Positions 55,802 through 64,000 of a stretch of 64,000 nt of DNA are shown here, one piece after another; within the stretch, counting starts at the first letter, position 1; each line of letters opens with the position of its first letter. The DNA comes from Pedobacter polysacchareus (GTDB taxonomy: Bacteria > Bacteroidota > Bacteroidia > Sphingobacteriales > Sphingobacteriaceae), in contig NZ_JAHYSS010000004.1 in assembly GCF_019802255.1 (NCBI RefSeq), positions 248,001-312,000 on the forward strand, read 5' to 3'. The notes beneath the pieces are model-generated. The model made no database searches and was not told the DNA's origin. It saw nothing but the letters and a program-made list of their open reading frames with translations. The translations under genes and the position numbers were made by a program.

Positions 55802-55825
55802 AGGCTGTCGGCCCGCCGACAGCCT
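55802..55825. terminator. Strong hairpin between PH/SHOCT gene and lnt
   Basis: AGGCTGTCGG (55802-55811), loop CCCG, CCGACAGCCT (55816-55825): a perfect 10-base GC-rich stem. It lies 20 bases past the PH/SHOCT stop on the minus strand, but the T-rich side faces plus, so it may slow or process rather than terminate that transcript. Confidence 0.55.
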
Positions 55826-55844
55826 TATATTTTTAGCGGTCCAA

Positions 55845-56507
55845 TTAAAAGCTGTCCAGGATGCTTGCTTTTTTCGCTTCGTATTCTTCCAGAGTAATCA
55901 ATTGTTTATCATACAGTGTTTTCAATTTCCTTAGTTTTAACGTAGTCTCATCTTCAGGTTCTTCAACCGGGGCAGGCGCTACATAGGGAGCTGGTGCCGG
56001 AGTATGTGGGATAAAAGCCATTGGCTCTTCCTCTACGGCAGGAGTTGGCGCTGTGTTTACAGTTACCGGAGAAGTAGAAGAACGTCTTTCCTCCAGTTCT
56101 ACTTGTCTTTGCTGCTCTTTAAATTCTTCTAATTGCTCGTGTGCAGCCTGATATAATTTACGGGCCTGAACTTTAGGAATGTACTCTGTAATGATGTTTT
56201 CGCCATAAGTAGGCACACAGATGAATTTAGAACCAAAGATCTCCTCTTTGAAAGAAACCTCTTTAATGGTTTTCCAGGAGATGTCTTTAAAATTCATGGT
56301 AATTCCAAAATTACCAGGCTCACAATAGAAAATACGTTTATTACTTACCACAATGCAGGTCGGAAGGATGTTCACTGCCGGTCTTTTTTGTACCGCCATA
56401 TAAATCAGCTCTTCGTTTGCACTGAGCATATCATTTAATTTTCCTAAAACCTTTTCAACAGCTTTAGGATCTTGTTCATCACTTAAAAATCTATCAATTA
56501 AAATCAT
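55845..56507 (-). CDS. PH domain protein with SHOCT tail
   Basis: A 220-aa cytosolic protein. Residues about 20-115 look like a bacterial PH-like (YokE-type) domain, with NEELIYMAVQKRPA, TCIVVSNKRIFYCEPG and TMNFKDISWKTIKEVSF. A Glu/Gln-rich helix, a Pro/Ala-rich linker (about 150-190) and a C-terminal SHOCT motif (LKLRKLKTLYDKQLITLEEY) follow. SHOCT tails occur in many oligomeric or membrane-related proteins; no activity is implied. It is alone on its strand between rsmI and lnt, with gaps of 194 and 70 bases. Confidence 0.85.
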   Translation of the reverse strand: MILIDRFLSDEQDPKAVEKVLGKLNDMLSANEELIYMAVQKRPAVNILPTCIVVSNKRIFYCEPGNFGITMNFKDISWKTIKEVSFKEEIFGSKFICVPTYGENIITEYIPKVQARKLYQAAHEQLEEFKEQQRQVELEERRSSTSPVTVNTAPTPAVEEEPMAFIPHTPAPAPYVAPAPVEEPEDETTLKLRKLKTLYDKQLITLEEYEAKKASILDSF

Positions 56508-56701
56508 ATTAATTCTTTTTATAATGCTATCAAAAATTGAACCTGAAATCTACTTGTTTTCCTGTCTTGCTGTTATTTAACCTGGAATTGTTTTTCTTTT
56601 AATCCGATTATTTTTTCCTACTCCTGAATTGCCTTTTTGAAGCGCAACTGGTTCAGTTTTTCAAGGATAATCAACTCAATTCCAAGGTTTCTGTTTATTG
56701 C

Positions 56702-57421
56702 TTAATCTTCCGAATCGTTGTTTTTATCATATTTCGACTTCTTCACTTCGGCTTTTCCTGCGATACAGATCACAAATTCACCTTTCAGGATATTGTTCTC
56801 AAAATGTTCTTTGATCTCTGATAAAGTACCCCTGACCGTTTCTTCGTACATTTTTGTCAGCTCTCTGCTTACGGAAGCCTGACGGTCTTCACCACAGTAT
56901 TCTGCAAATTCTTCCAGCGTTTTAAGTAATCTATGTGGGCTCTCATATAAAATAATCGTACGATCTTCTTCTGCTAGCTTCTTGAAACGGGTTTGTCGGC
57001 CTTTTTTTACCGGCAAAAAGCCTTCAAAAATAAAGGTGTCGGAAGGAAGTCCGGAGTTTACCAATGCGGGAACAAAAGCAGTGGCGCCTGGCAAACATTC
57101 TACAGCAAGGTCATTTTTTATGGCCTCTCTTACCAGAAAAAAACCGGGGTCAGAGATGGCTGGAGTCCCTGCATCAGAGATCAGTGCCACATTTTTCCCT
57201 TCTTTCAGAAATTTGATGATCTCAGAAGTGGCTTGATGTTCATTGTGCTGGTGGTGGGAATACGCCTTTTTATCGATTCCAAAATGTTTCAGCATTGGCG
57301 CACTCGTACGTGTATCTTCGGCCAGAATTACATCTGCCTCTTTTAGTATCCTTATCGCCCTGAAGGTCATATCTTCAAGGTTGCCAATCGGCGTGGGAAC
57401 AAGAAATAATTTGCCTTCCAT
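56702..57421 (-). CDS. rsmI: 16S rRNA (cytidine-1402-2'-O)-methyltransferase RsmI
   Basis: A 239-aa SAM-dependent methyltransferase of the tetrapyrrole-methylase fold. Signature LVPTPIGNLEDMTFRAIRIL at the N-terminus, LAEDTRTSAPMLKHFGI, VALISDAGTPAISDPGF and FEGFLPVKKGRQTRF. It 2'-O-methylates C1402 of 16S rRNA in the ribosomal P site. The C-terminus lacks the extra helical domain of E. coli RsmI and ends in a charged NNDSED tail. It is divergent from serS with 121 bases between. Confidence 0.95.
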   Translation of the reverse strand: MEGKLFLVPTPIGNLEDMTFRAIRILKEADVILAEDTRTSAPMLKHFGIDKKAYSHHQHNEHQATSEIIKFLKEGKNVALISDAGTPAISDPGFFLVREAIKNDLAVECLPGATAFVPALVNSGLPSDTFIFEGFLPVKKGRQTRFKKLAEEDRTIILYESPHRLLKTLEEFAEYCGEDRQASVSRELTKMYEETVRGTLSEIKEHFENNILKGEFVICIAGKAEVKKSKYDKNNDSED

Positions 57422-57496
57422 AGTATTTTTTTCATCAGCTTAGCCAAAATAGGGGCCATGTTGAAGGATATTATTCCTACAGATGCCTTATCGGGG

Positions 57497-57526
57497 TTCG
57501 CAATGACGTTTAAGTTATTATCTTTG
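57497..57526 (+). promoter_or_regulatory. serS promoter
   Basis: TTCG (57497-57500), 18 bases, TATCTTTG (57519-57526), a perfect TAnnTTTG with a near -33 element. The leader to ATG 57543 is short and A-rich. Confidence 0.6.
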
Positions 57527-57542
57527 TTTAAAATATAAAATA

Positions 57543-58814
57543 ATGCTGCAAGTTAACTATATCCGCGAAAATAGAGACAAAGTTTTAGAACGACTGAGTG
57601 TTCGTAAATTCAAGCAACCAGAATTGGTTGATGAAATCATTAAAATTGATGAAGAGCGTAGACAAGCTCAAACCTCCTTAGATTCACTTTCCGCAATTGC
57701 TAATTCCAGTGCTAAACAAATTGGTGAGCTGATGCGTAATGGAAAAAAAGAGGAAGCGGAAGTATTAAAGTCGGAGACTACAGCAAATAAAGAGCAAATT
57801 AAAAACCTTTCTGAGGTATTGACTGCTGCAGAAGAGCAATTGTTTCAATTGATGGTACAATTGCCTAACCTACCACATGAGTCTGTGGCTACAGGTAATA
57901 CTGCGGAAGAAAATGAAGAGATATTTATACATGGCGAGCCTGCAGTATTGGGCGAAAATGCAGTACCGCATTGGGAACTGACCACCAAATATGACATTAT
58001 TGATTTTGAACTGGGTACAAAAATTACCGGTGCAGGATTCCCTGTGTATAAAGGAAAAGGTGCACGTTTACAAAGGGCCCTGATTAATTATTTCCTGGAT
58101 AAAGCAGTAGATGCTGGTTACAGAGAAATGCAGGTGCCATTATTGGTGAATGAAGCTTCAGGTTTTGGAACCGGACAATTGCCGGATAAAGAGGGTCAGA
58201 TGTACCATTCAGGTGTAGATAATCTTTACCTGATCCCTACTGCTGAAGTGCCGGTAACGAATTTATACCGTGATGTGATTTTGAAAGAGGAAGAACTTCC
58301 GATTAAAAATACCGCATATACCCCGTGTTTCCGTCGCGAGGCAGGATCTTATGGTGCACACGTAAGAGGTTTAAACCGCTTGCATCAGTTTGATAAAGTG
58401 GAATTGGTACAGGTAGTACACCCGGATCACTCTTATGAAACATTAGAACAAATGAGTGCTTATGTACAAGATTTGTTAAAGGATCTAGGCCTTCATTTCC
58501 GCGTTTTGCGTTTGTGTGGAGGTGATATGGGCTTTGCTGCTGCCATGACTTACGATATGGAAGTATGGAGTGCTGCACAGCAGCGCTGGTTAGAGGTTTC
58601 TTCTGTTTCAAACTTTGAAACTTATCAGAGTACCCGCTTGAAATTAAGATTTAAAGGCGCTGCGGGTAAAACACAGCTGGCACATACTTTAAATGGAAGT
58701 GCCCTGGCATTACCACGTATTGTGGCTTGTATTCTGGAAAACAACCAAACTGATAAAGGCGTTAAAATTCCTGAGGTATTGGTGAAATACACAGGATTCG
58801 AATACATTGATTAG
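57543..58814 (+). CDS. serS: Serine-tRNA ligase
   Basis: A 423-aa class II synthetase. The N-terminal long coiled-coil arm (about 25-105) binds the tRNA-Ser variable loop. Catalytic motifs: motif 2 in PCFRREAGSYGAHVRGLNRLHQF, TAEVPVTN for the serine site, and motif 3 in LNGSALALPRIVACILEN. It starts 17 bases after its TATCTTTG box and is followed by a strong terminator. It charges tRNA-Ser and, where present, tRNA-Sec. Confidence 0.98.
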   Translation: MLQVNYIRENRDKVLERLSVRKFKQPELVDEIIKIDEERRQAQTSLDSLSAIANSSAKQIGELMRNGKKEEAEVLKSETTANKEQIKNLSEVLTAAEEQLFQLMVQLPNLPHESVATGNTAEENEEIFIHGEPAVLGENAVPHWELTTKYDIIDFELGTKITGAGFPVYKGKGARLQRALINYFLDKAVDAGYREMQVPLLVNEASGFGTGQLPDKEGQMYHSGVDNLYLIPTAEVPVTNLYRDVILKEEELPIKNTAYTPCFRREAGSYGAHVRGLNRLHQFDKVELVQVVHPDHSYETLEQMSAYVQDLLKDLGLHFRVLRLCGGDMGFAAAMTYDMEVWSAAQQRWLEVSSVSNFETYQSTRLKLRFKGAAGKTQLAHTLNGSALALPRIVACILENNQTDKGVKIPEVLVKYTGFEYID

Positions 58815-58880
58815 TGCTGATGAATTAGCAAATAGCTTTTGATAAAAGTTCGATTAGCTTGTCCACAATAAATTGGGCAT

Positions 58881-58917
58881 AAAAAAAACCTTCTCCACTA
58901 CGGAGAAGGTTTTTTTT
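58881..58917 (+). terminator. Intrinsic terminator of serS
   Basis: A-run, CCTTCTCC (58889-58896), loop ACTAC, GGAGAAGG (58902-58909), T-run. It lies between convergent genes and is symmetrical enough to act in both directions. Confidence 0.93.
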
Positions 58918-58938
58918 ATTCATCGGTAGATGATACGA

Positions 58939-59253
58939 TTATAAGATTAAGATTAACAACAGAATGATAATGATGATCGCCCCAACAGAAAGATAAACAC
59001 CGCCACCTAAAGCTTTAGATTGTTTCTTAAGTTCTTTAAGTTCTTTACGAAGTTCTTTTTTCTCTGTTCTGGACAAATTAGATTTATCCATTGATTTGAT
59101 TTCCTCTACACGTTCTGTAATTCTTTTCAATTGAACCTGCTGCTCAGCGGTCATTTCCGTTTTTGGATTGTTAGATTTTTCTGCCGCAACAACAGTGTTT
59201 GCGCTAACGCCCATCATAAAGATTAAGGCTAACGAGTAAATGAATTTTTTCAT
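58939..59253 (-). CDS. Small secreted/membrane protein with coiled coil, unknown
   Basis: A 104-aa protein with signal peptide MKKFIYSLALIFMMGVSANT, a strongly charged coiled-coil middle (about 35-80; TEKKELRKELKELKKQSKA) and a C-terminal hydrophobic helix, GAIIIIILLLILIL, at the very end. I do not name a family; small proteins with this YtxH-like or DUF-type layout are frequent in Bacteroidota. The tail helix with nothing beyond it suggests inner-membrane retention with the coiled coil in the periplasm. ATG 59253 opens the signal; the extension to 59289 does not look real. Terminators flank it on both sides. Confidence 0.78.
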   Translation of the reverse strand: MKKFIYSLALIFMMGVSANTVVAAEKSNNPKTEMTAEQQVQLKRITERVEEIKSMDKSNLSRTEKKELRKELKELKKQSKALGGGVYLSVGAIIIIILLLILIL

Positions 59254-59291
59254 GTGATATAGGTTATGTGTCTTACTATTGTATGACAAAC

Positions 59292-59324
59292 AAAAAACCT
59301 ACCAAAAAAAATGGTAGGTTTTTT
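59292..59324 (-). terminator. Intrinsic terminator of SIMPL gene
   Basis: A-run then CCTACC (59298-59303), loop of nine bases, GGTAGG (59313-59318) and T-run: full arms AAAAAACCTACC and GGTAGGTTTTTT. It lies downstream of the minus-strand SIMPL gene and upstream of the next minus-strand gene. Confidence 0.8.
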
Positions 59325-59454
59325 ATTAAGGATTTCCTGCTTAAAAAAACGTTGTATTTAGTATGCCTGAGGCATATACCAATATATATATTAATTTGCT
59401 AGAGGACTTCTGATCAGCAAGGAAAGACTAAAAGTGTGTGTTCCTGTGGTCAGT

Positions 59455-60156
59455 TTATCTGATCTCAAATACTGTATTCATGGTATAAGTCAGTTTTATT
59501 TTCTTGAAGTCGATCTCCGGAGCTGGTGCTCCAGCCATATCTGCGCTCTCTGATTTCATCATCATCACATTGCGGTACATTGGCTGAGGGTAAGATTCGT
59601 TGTTTAACTCCTGAATATCGATTATACCAGCTAATTTATCTCCAATTGCTTCTACCAGGTAAGTCGCTTTTGCTTTTGCAGCCTGTAGTGCTTTAATTTT
59701 CAATTCTTTTTTTAATGCTTCAATTTTTGAATAGTCGTAGCTGTCGATATTGGTATAAGCAATCCCTTTTGGATCTACATCACCAATGATTTCATTGAAT
59801 TTATTTAGGTCACTCACTTTCAAACGGTATTGTTTGCTCACCAGGAAATCAGGGTTTTTCTTTTTCTCGGCAACGGTATAGCCCGATAAGTTATTGATCG
59901 TTAAATTCTCTTTTGAAATACCAGCAGCCTGAATTGCATTGTACAATTGAGTCTCCAAGGTGGTAATCTCTACTTTTTTCTTACTATTGTTGTCTTTTAA
60001 ATATTCTTTTAGGGAGATACTGATGTAAATGATATCTGGAGTCACCTCTGTTTCTGCAGATCCGCTCACGCTAATTTTTTTTCTCAGGTCTACTTGTTGA
60101 GCCATGGCACTTAAACTAAATAAGGCAACGAAGGCAAGGGCAAATAACTTTTTCAT
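59455..60156 (-). CDS. Secreted SIMPL (DUF541) domain protein
   Basis: A 233-aa protein with signal MKKLFALAFVALFSLSAMAQ and one SIMPL/DUF541 domain: ISVSGSAETEVTPDIIYISISLKEY at the N-terminus, EITTLETQLYNAI, KQYRLKVSDLNKFNEIIGDV and KAKATYLVEAIGDKLAGI. These are the typical oligomerising BP26-like blocks. The function is generic and poorly known (periplasmic ring-forming proteins). ATG 60156 starts the signal peptide; the upstream extension is basic and atypical. It is monocistronic with its own terminator. Confidence 0.88.
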   Translation of the reverse strand: MKKLFALAFVALFSLSAMAQQVDLRKKISVSGSAETEVTPDIIYISISLKEYLKDNNSKKKVEITTLETQLYNAIQAAGISKENLTINNLSGYTVAEKKKNPDFLVSKQYRLKVSDLNKFNEIIGDVDPKGIAYTNIDSYDYSKIEALKKELKIKALQAAKAKATYLVEAIGDKLAGIIDIQELNNESYPQPMYRNVMMMKSESADMAGAPAPEIDFKKIKLTYTMNTVFEIR

Positions 60157-60313
60157 AATAGTTGTTTTTCTTTTTGTGTATTTGATAAGAAGATGTAAAT
60201 GTCGGGTCAATTCCATATCAACCAAGCGCACAATTTACAAAATTGCACTTAACTCATTCATTATGAGTTATATTTTTTTGTTAAAATTCTTTGCTGATAA
60301 ATTTCCGGCGAAT

Positions 60314-60346
60314 AAAAAAGCCCGTAAAACATTTGCTTTACGGGCT
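60314..60346 (-). terminator. Intrinsic terminator of ileS-dksA-lspA unit
   Basis: On the minus strand AGCCCGTAAA pairs with TTTACGGGCT (plus-strand arms 60337-60346 and 60319-60328) and is followed by a run of six T. It begins 20 bases past the lspA stop. Confidence 0.9.
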
Positions 60347-60365
60347 GATTAGATTTTATAAAGTT

Positions 60366-60968
60366 TTAATCTTCTGTAATTTCATTGTTCAGGCCAATTT
60401 CTTCATTTATCTCTTCCTTAAAATAAGTTTTCTGATAAATCAAGATCAGGACTACCCCGATAGAAATCGCTGCATCTGCAAGGTTAAAAACGGGTCTGAA
60501 GAAGATGTAATCTTCACCACCCCATATTGGCACCCATTTAGGAAACACGCCTTCTACCAGCGGGAAGTAGAACATATCTACTACTCTACCATGAAACCAA
60601 CCTGCATAACCGTAGATTTTTCCATAAAACACCGAGTCAATGATATTGCCCAATGCACCGGAAAAGATCAGGGCTACATTCATAATTAATCCTCTGTGGT
60701 ATTTTCTCTGGATCAGGTAATGTAACCCATATCCAATACCTGCTACCGCTGCAATTCTGAATAAAGAAAGGGATAGTTTTCCAAATTCACCGCCAAATTC
60801 AAGGCCGAAGGCCATTCCGTTGTTTTCAGTGAAGTGGATGATACACCAATCTCCAATAATCTTGAACTCCTGTCCCAGGTACATATTGGTTTTAACCCAT
60901 GTTTTGATCAGCTGATCAGCGAGTAAGATTAAAAAGATAATCAGTAAAGGTTTAGTATATCCCTTCAT
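60366..60968 (-). CDS. lspA: Lipoprotein signal peptidase II
   Basis: A 200-aa membrane aspartic protease with four helices. Conserved blocks: LADQLIKTWVKTNM, HFTENNGMAFGL, GALGNIIDSVFYG with catalytic Asp111, VVDMFYFPL, and FNLADAAISIGV with catalytic Asp165. It is about 35 residues longer than the E. coli enzyme, mostly in the loop between the third and fourth helices and a charged C-terminal tail. It cleaves the signal peptide of prolipoproteins, of which the window encodes several. Its ATG shares one base with the stop of the dksA-like gene, so translation is coupled. Confidence 0.95.
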   Translation of the reverse strand: MKGYTKPLLIIFLILLADQLIKTWVKTNMYLGQEFKIIGDWCIIHFTENNGMAFGLEFGGEFGKLSLSLFRIAAVAGIGYGLHYLIQRKYHRGLIMNVALIFSGALGNIIDSVFYGKIYGYAGWFHGRVVDMFYFPLVEGVFPKWVPIWGGEDYIFFRPVFNLADAAISIGVVLILIYQKTYFKEEINEEIGLNNEITED

Positions 60969-61351
60969 TAGCTCTGCTTCAATTTAGCTTCCATACTTAG
61001 TGTAGCATGAGGTACTGCACGTAAACGTTCTTTTTGAATCAGTTTACCAGTCTCACGGCAAATGCCATAAGTTTTGTTCTCAATACGTACCAATGCCGCT
61101 TCTAAGTTTTCAATGAATTTCTTCTGACGTGCTGCCAGCTGGTTCAATTGTTCTTTTTCTAAAGTTGCAGAGCCGTCTTCTAATGTTTTATAAGTTCCTG
61201 AAGTATCTTCAGTTCCGTTAGAGTTTGGGCTACTTAATGAGCTGGTTAGTGAAAGAAATTCTTCTCTCGCCATACGTAGTTTTCCTTGAATAAGTTCTTT
61301 AAACTCCTGAAGTTCACTATCTGAATACCGTGTTTTTGTAGCTTTTTCCAT
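60968..61351 (-). CDS. DksA/TraR-family regulator with degenerate zinc finger
   Basis: A 127-aa protein of the DksA/TraR type: a helical hairpin (about 10-90) and a C-terminal globule with YGICRETGKLIQKERLRAVPHATLS. Only one cysteine is present (Cys98); the other three zinc-ligand positions read Thr101, Ser119 and Ala122, so no structural zinc is expected. DksA-family proteins bind RNA polymerase in its secondary channel and modulate rRNA and amino-acid promoters, often with ppGpp. It lies between ileS (4 bases upstream) and lspA (1-base overlap), an arrangement like the ileS-lspA operon of many bacteria. Confidence 0.88.
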   Translation of the reverse strand: MEKATKTRYSDSELQEFKELIQGKLRMAREEFLSLTSSLSSPNSNGTEDTSGTYKTLEDGSATLEKEQLNQLAARQKKFIENLEAALVRIENKTYGICRETGKLIQKERLRAVPHATLSMEAKLKQS

Positions 61352-61355
61352 AATA

Positions 61356-64000
61356 TTATTGTTTTGCGATCGAAATATCTAGTTCAACATCATCAATGAC
61401 GATTTTGTTTCCACCTTCTAATTTATCTATTAAATTAATTTTATCCGCTAAAATTTCTGAACAAATGTAGGTTTTATTTTGAGCTACTGCATTTGCAATC
61501 AGATTATGGTTTTGTAAAGAGACTGTAATGCGATCCGTAACCTCAAAGTTTAATTCTTTTCGTAGATTTTGAATTCTATTAATCAGCTCACGAGACAAAC
61601 CTTCCTGCTTCAATTCGTCAGTGATGGTCACATCTAAAGCAACGGTCAGGCTGCCCAGGTTGGTTACCTGCCATCCCGGAATGTCTTCCGCAATGATCTC
61701 CACATCAGTCAATTGAACAACGTAAGCTGTGTTTGGAACCTGGTATTCACCAGTAGCCTCAAAACCAGTTAACTCATCCGGGCTCATGTTAGTGATCAGC
61801 TCAGCCACCATTTTCATTTCCTTACCTACCTTAGGCCCTAAAGCTTTAAAGTTAGGTTTGATTTTTTTCTTGATGAAACCTGCAGCATCAGTAATATACT
61901 CAATCGTTTTGATGTTCGTTTCCGACAAAATCAGCTCTTTCACCAATTCCACCTGCTCCGCAAATTTCTTGTCCAATACCGGGATTAAAATCTTCGCCAA
62001 TGGCTGACGCACATTGATGCTGCTCTTTTTACGTAGGGAAAGCACCATCGAAGAGATGTTTTGTGCCAGTTCCATGCGCTCGTTTAATGCTGTATCAATC
62101 AGCGCATGATCTGCTTCATTCCATAAGGTTAAGTGTACAGATTCAGTAGCATTGTTTTGAACAGTTACTGATAAGTTCTGATACAGCCAATCTGCAAAGA
62201 ATGGTGCTACCGGCGACATGATCTGTGCGATGCTCGTTAAACAAGTATATAAAGTTTCGTAAGCTGCTTTTTTATCTGCAGTCATTTCACCTTTCCAGAA
62301 ACGGCGGCGGGACAAACGAATGTACCAGTTGCTCAAATGCTCATCTACAAATGTCTGGATCGCTCTTGAAGCCTTTGTTGGCTCATAGCTTTGGTAACTC
62401 TCATCTACTTCCGCAATCAGCGTCTGCAATAAGGATAATATCCAGCGGTCTAACTCACTGCGTTCTGCAATTGGGGTTTGGTTTTCCTCATCGATCACAA
62501 ACTTATCAATGTTCGCATATAAAGCGAAGAAAGAATAAGTGTTGTAAAGCGTTCCGAAAAACTTACGGCGAACCTCATCAATACCATCGGTATTAAATTT
62601 AAGGTTGTCCCAAGGGGAAGCATTGCTGATCATGTACCAACGCGTTGCATCAGCACTATAAGTGTCGATGGTAGCAAAAGGATCTACGCCATTGCCCAAT
62701 CGCTTAGACATTTTGTTGCCGTTTTTATCCAATACCAATCCATTGGATACCACGTTTTTAAACGCTACACCTGGATTGCCTACTTTTTCGTTGATTGCTT
62801 TAATCTCTTCGCTCGACTCGCTTAACATCACCGCAATGGCATGTAAAGTAAAGAACCAGCCACGAGTCTGATCTACACCTTCAGCGATAAAATCGGCAGG
62901 ATAGGAATTCGCAAATTCTTCTTTGTTTTCAAAAGGGAAATGCCATTGTGCATAAGGCATGGCACCGCTATCAAACCAAACATCGATCAGGTCTAATTCA
63001 CGAACCATTCTTTCGCCGTTATCAGCGGTCAGGATCACATCATCCACATATGGACGGTGCATATCTTTTAGCTCAAAACCAGCCTCCATGTGCCCTGCAG
63101 CAACAGATTTCTGGATTTCTGCATTCAATTCCTCGATAGAACCGATACATTTTTCCTGCTTACCATCTTCTGTACGCCAGATTGGTAAAGGAGTACCCCA
63201 ATAGCGCGAGCGCGAAAGGTTCCAGTCTACCAGGTTTTCCAGCCAGTTGCCAAAACGGCCTGTTCCGGTAGCCTCAGGTTTCCAGTTGATGGTTTTATTT
63301 AAAGCCACCATTTTCTCTTTTACTGCTGTCGTTCTGATAAACCAGCTGTCTAAAGGATAGTAAAGGATCGGCTTGTCAGTTCTCCAGCAATGTGGGTAAC
63401 TGTGTTCATATTTCTTAACGTCGAATGCTTTGTTGTCTTCTTTTAATTTGATGGCAATCAGTACATCTGTTGGTTTAAAATCAGCAGCAGCACGTTCTTC
63501 GTCTGAATAGTATTCTTCTTTTACATAACGACCGGCGAAATCCGTCACCTCTTTTACAAACTTACCTTGCTTGTCTACTAAAGGCGCGTCATTACCATTT
63601 TCATCTTTTACCAATACGGAAGGAACACCTGCCTCTTTGGCGATACGAAAATCGTCTGCACCGAAGATAGAAGCAGTGTGAACGATACCTGTACCATCTT
63701 CTGTAGTTACAAAATCACCAGGAATTACACGAAAAGCATTTGATTCCAGGGCTTCATTAGTCACATAAGGCATCAATTGATGGTAATGCAAACCAATCAG
63801 GTCTTTACCTGTAAATTCTTTAACGATAGTCCATGGAACGAGTTTGTCGCCACCTTTATAATCTTCCAAAGCAATTGCTGCAGCATCCGCTTTAAAGTGT
63901 TTTCCTACCAGATCTTTGGCAAGAATTACACTTACCGGAAGGAAGGTATAAGGGTTGAAGGTTTTCACTTTCACATAGGTGATTTTCTCGCCTACAGCCA
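61356..64000 (-). CDS. ileS: Isoleucine-tRNA ligase, C-terminal 881 residues (partial)
   Basis: The frame runs off the right edge with codons AVGEKITYV still in phase, so the N-terminus and HIGH motif are outside. Present: the CP1 editing domain (about the first 300 residues, with HTASIFGADDF and LVDKQGKFV), the catalytic core with WYRLSRRRFW-type helices, the lid motif NGNKMSKRLGN (KMSKR instead of KMSKS) and a long C-terminal anticodon-binding region. The size is consistent with the large IleRS form common in Bacteroidota. It charges tRNA-Ile and hydrolyses mischarged Val-tRNA. First gene visible of the ileS, dksA-like, lspA unit. Confidence 0.96.
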   Translation of the reverse strand, partial: AVGEKITYVKVKTFNPYTFLPVSVILAKDLVGKHFKADAAAIALEDYKGGDKLVPWTIVKEFTGKDLIGLHYHQLMPYVTNEALESNAFRVIPGDFVTTEDGTGIVHTASIFGADDFRIAKEAGVPSVLVKDENGNDAPLVDKQGKFVKEVTDFAGRYVKEEYYSDEERAAADFKPTDVLIAIKLKEDNKAFDVKKYEHSYPHCWRTDKPILYYPLDSWFIRTTAVKEKMVALNKTINWKPEATGTGRFGNWLENLVDWNLSRSRYWGTPLPIWRTEDGKQEKCIGSIEELNAEIQKSVAAGHMEAGFELKDMHRPYVDDVILTADNGERMVRELDLIDVWFDSGAMPYAQWHFPFENKEEFANSYPADFIAEGVDQTRGWFFTLHAIAVMLSESSEEIKAINEKVGNPGVAFKNVVSNGLVLDKNGNKMSKRLGNGVDPFATIDTYSADATRWYMISNASPWDNLKFNTDGIDEVRRKFFGTLYNTYSFFALYANIDKFVIDEENQTPIAERSELDRWILSLLQTLIAEVDESYQSYEPTKASRAIQTFVDEHLSNWYIRLSRRRFWKGEMTADKKAAYETLYTCLTSIAQIMSPVAPFFADWLYQNLSVTVQNNATESVHLTLWNEADHALIDTALNERMELAQNISSMVLSLRKKSSINVRQPLAKILIPVLDKKFAEQVELVKELILSETNIKTIEYITDAAGFIKKKIKPNFKALGPKVGKEMKMVAELITNMSPDELTGFEATGEYQVPNTAYVVQLTDVEIIAEDIPGWQVTNLGSLTVALDVTITDELKQEGLSRELINRIQNLRKELNFEVTDRITVSLQNHNLIANAVAQNKTYICSEILADKINLIDKLEGGNKIVIDDVELDISIAKQ

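Overview
This window is chromosomal DNA from a member of the Bacteroidota, most likely Sphingobacteriaceae and Pedobacter-like. The evidence is a complete gldK-gldL-gldM-gldN type IX secretion (T9SS) locus, a porW/sprE-type gene and gldB; recurrent TAnnTTTG promoter -7 boxes; little sign of Shine-Dalgarno sequences; an F-type ATPase operon that stops after atpG without atpD and atpC; and large paralogue-rich families of secreted proteins (FAS1, DUF1800/DUF1501, SUMF1 lipoproteins, GH2). I see no prophage, insertion sequence, CRISPR array, tRNA or rRNA.

Layout. 1-0.9 kb: end of a sensor kinase gene and its OmpR-type response regulator. 0.9-5.8 kb (minus): a probable four-gene unit of vWA protein, MoxR-like AAA+ ATPase, membrane metallophosphoesterase and UbiA-like membrane protein. 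5.9-8.8 kb (minus): two tandem JmjC/cupin_8 paralogues and a secreted fasciclin protein, with a long nested palindrome in the leader of the second paralogue. 8.9-13.5 kb (plus): DUF1800, Tat-exported DUF1501 and a lipoprotein formylglycine-generating enzyme with both catalytic cysteines. 13.5-18.2 kb: a DUF5077/DUF3472 protein divergent from a secreted GH2 beta-galactosidase, sharing a LacI/PurR-like operator. 18.3-20.7 kb (minus): HemW, an SDR oxidoreductase and a holin-4_2 family membrane protein. 21-22.8 kb: DUF4271 protein and HemD. 23-27.7 kb: gldKLMN. 27.8-34.6 kb (minus): porW/sprE-type lipoprotein, PBP1A and UvrC. 34.7-40.5 kb: the atp operon (atpZ-like, membrane protein, B, E, F, H, A, G). 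40.6-47.5 kb: small membrane protein, DUF4349 lipoprotein, RuvC, then a flippase-like protein, GT2, lone ABC permease, RNase HII and GT4. 47.5-49.5 kb: GcvT with a structured leader, and ComB. 49.5-54 kb: patatin, GldB, a beta-barrel protein and NadE. 54-64 kb: Lnt, PH/SHOCT protein, RsmI, SerS, two small secreted or membrane proteins, and the ileS-dksA-like-lspA operon, with ileS running off the end.

Functionally the window is mostly core: cell-envelope export (T9SS, LspA, Lnt), envelope synthesis (PBP1A, glycosyltransferases), energy (ATP synthase), translation (SerS, IleS, RsmI) and DNA repair (UvrC, RuvC, RNase HII). The less explained material lies in noncoding structure: an operator pair around the GH2 gene, a GNRA-capped hairpin after atpE, structured leaders before gcvT and a JmjC gene, three promoters abutting their start codons, and a 21-23 bp repeat field in and after the DUF1800 gene. 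All calls are by eye from the sequence; no database search was run.
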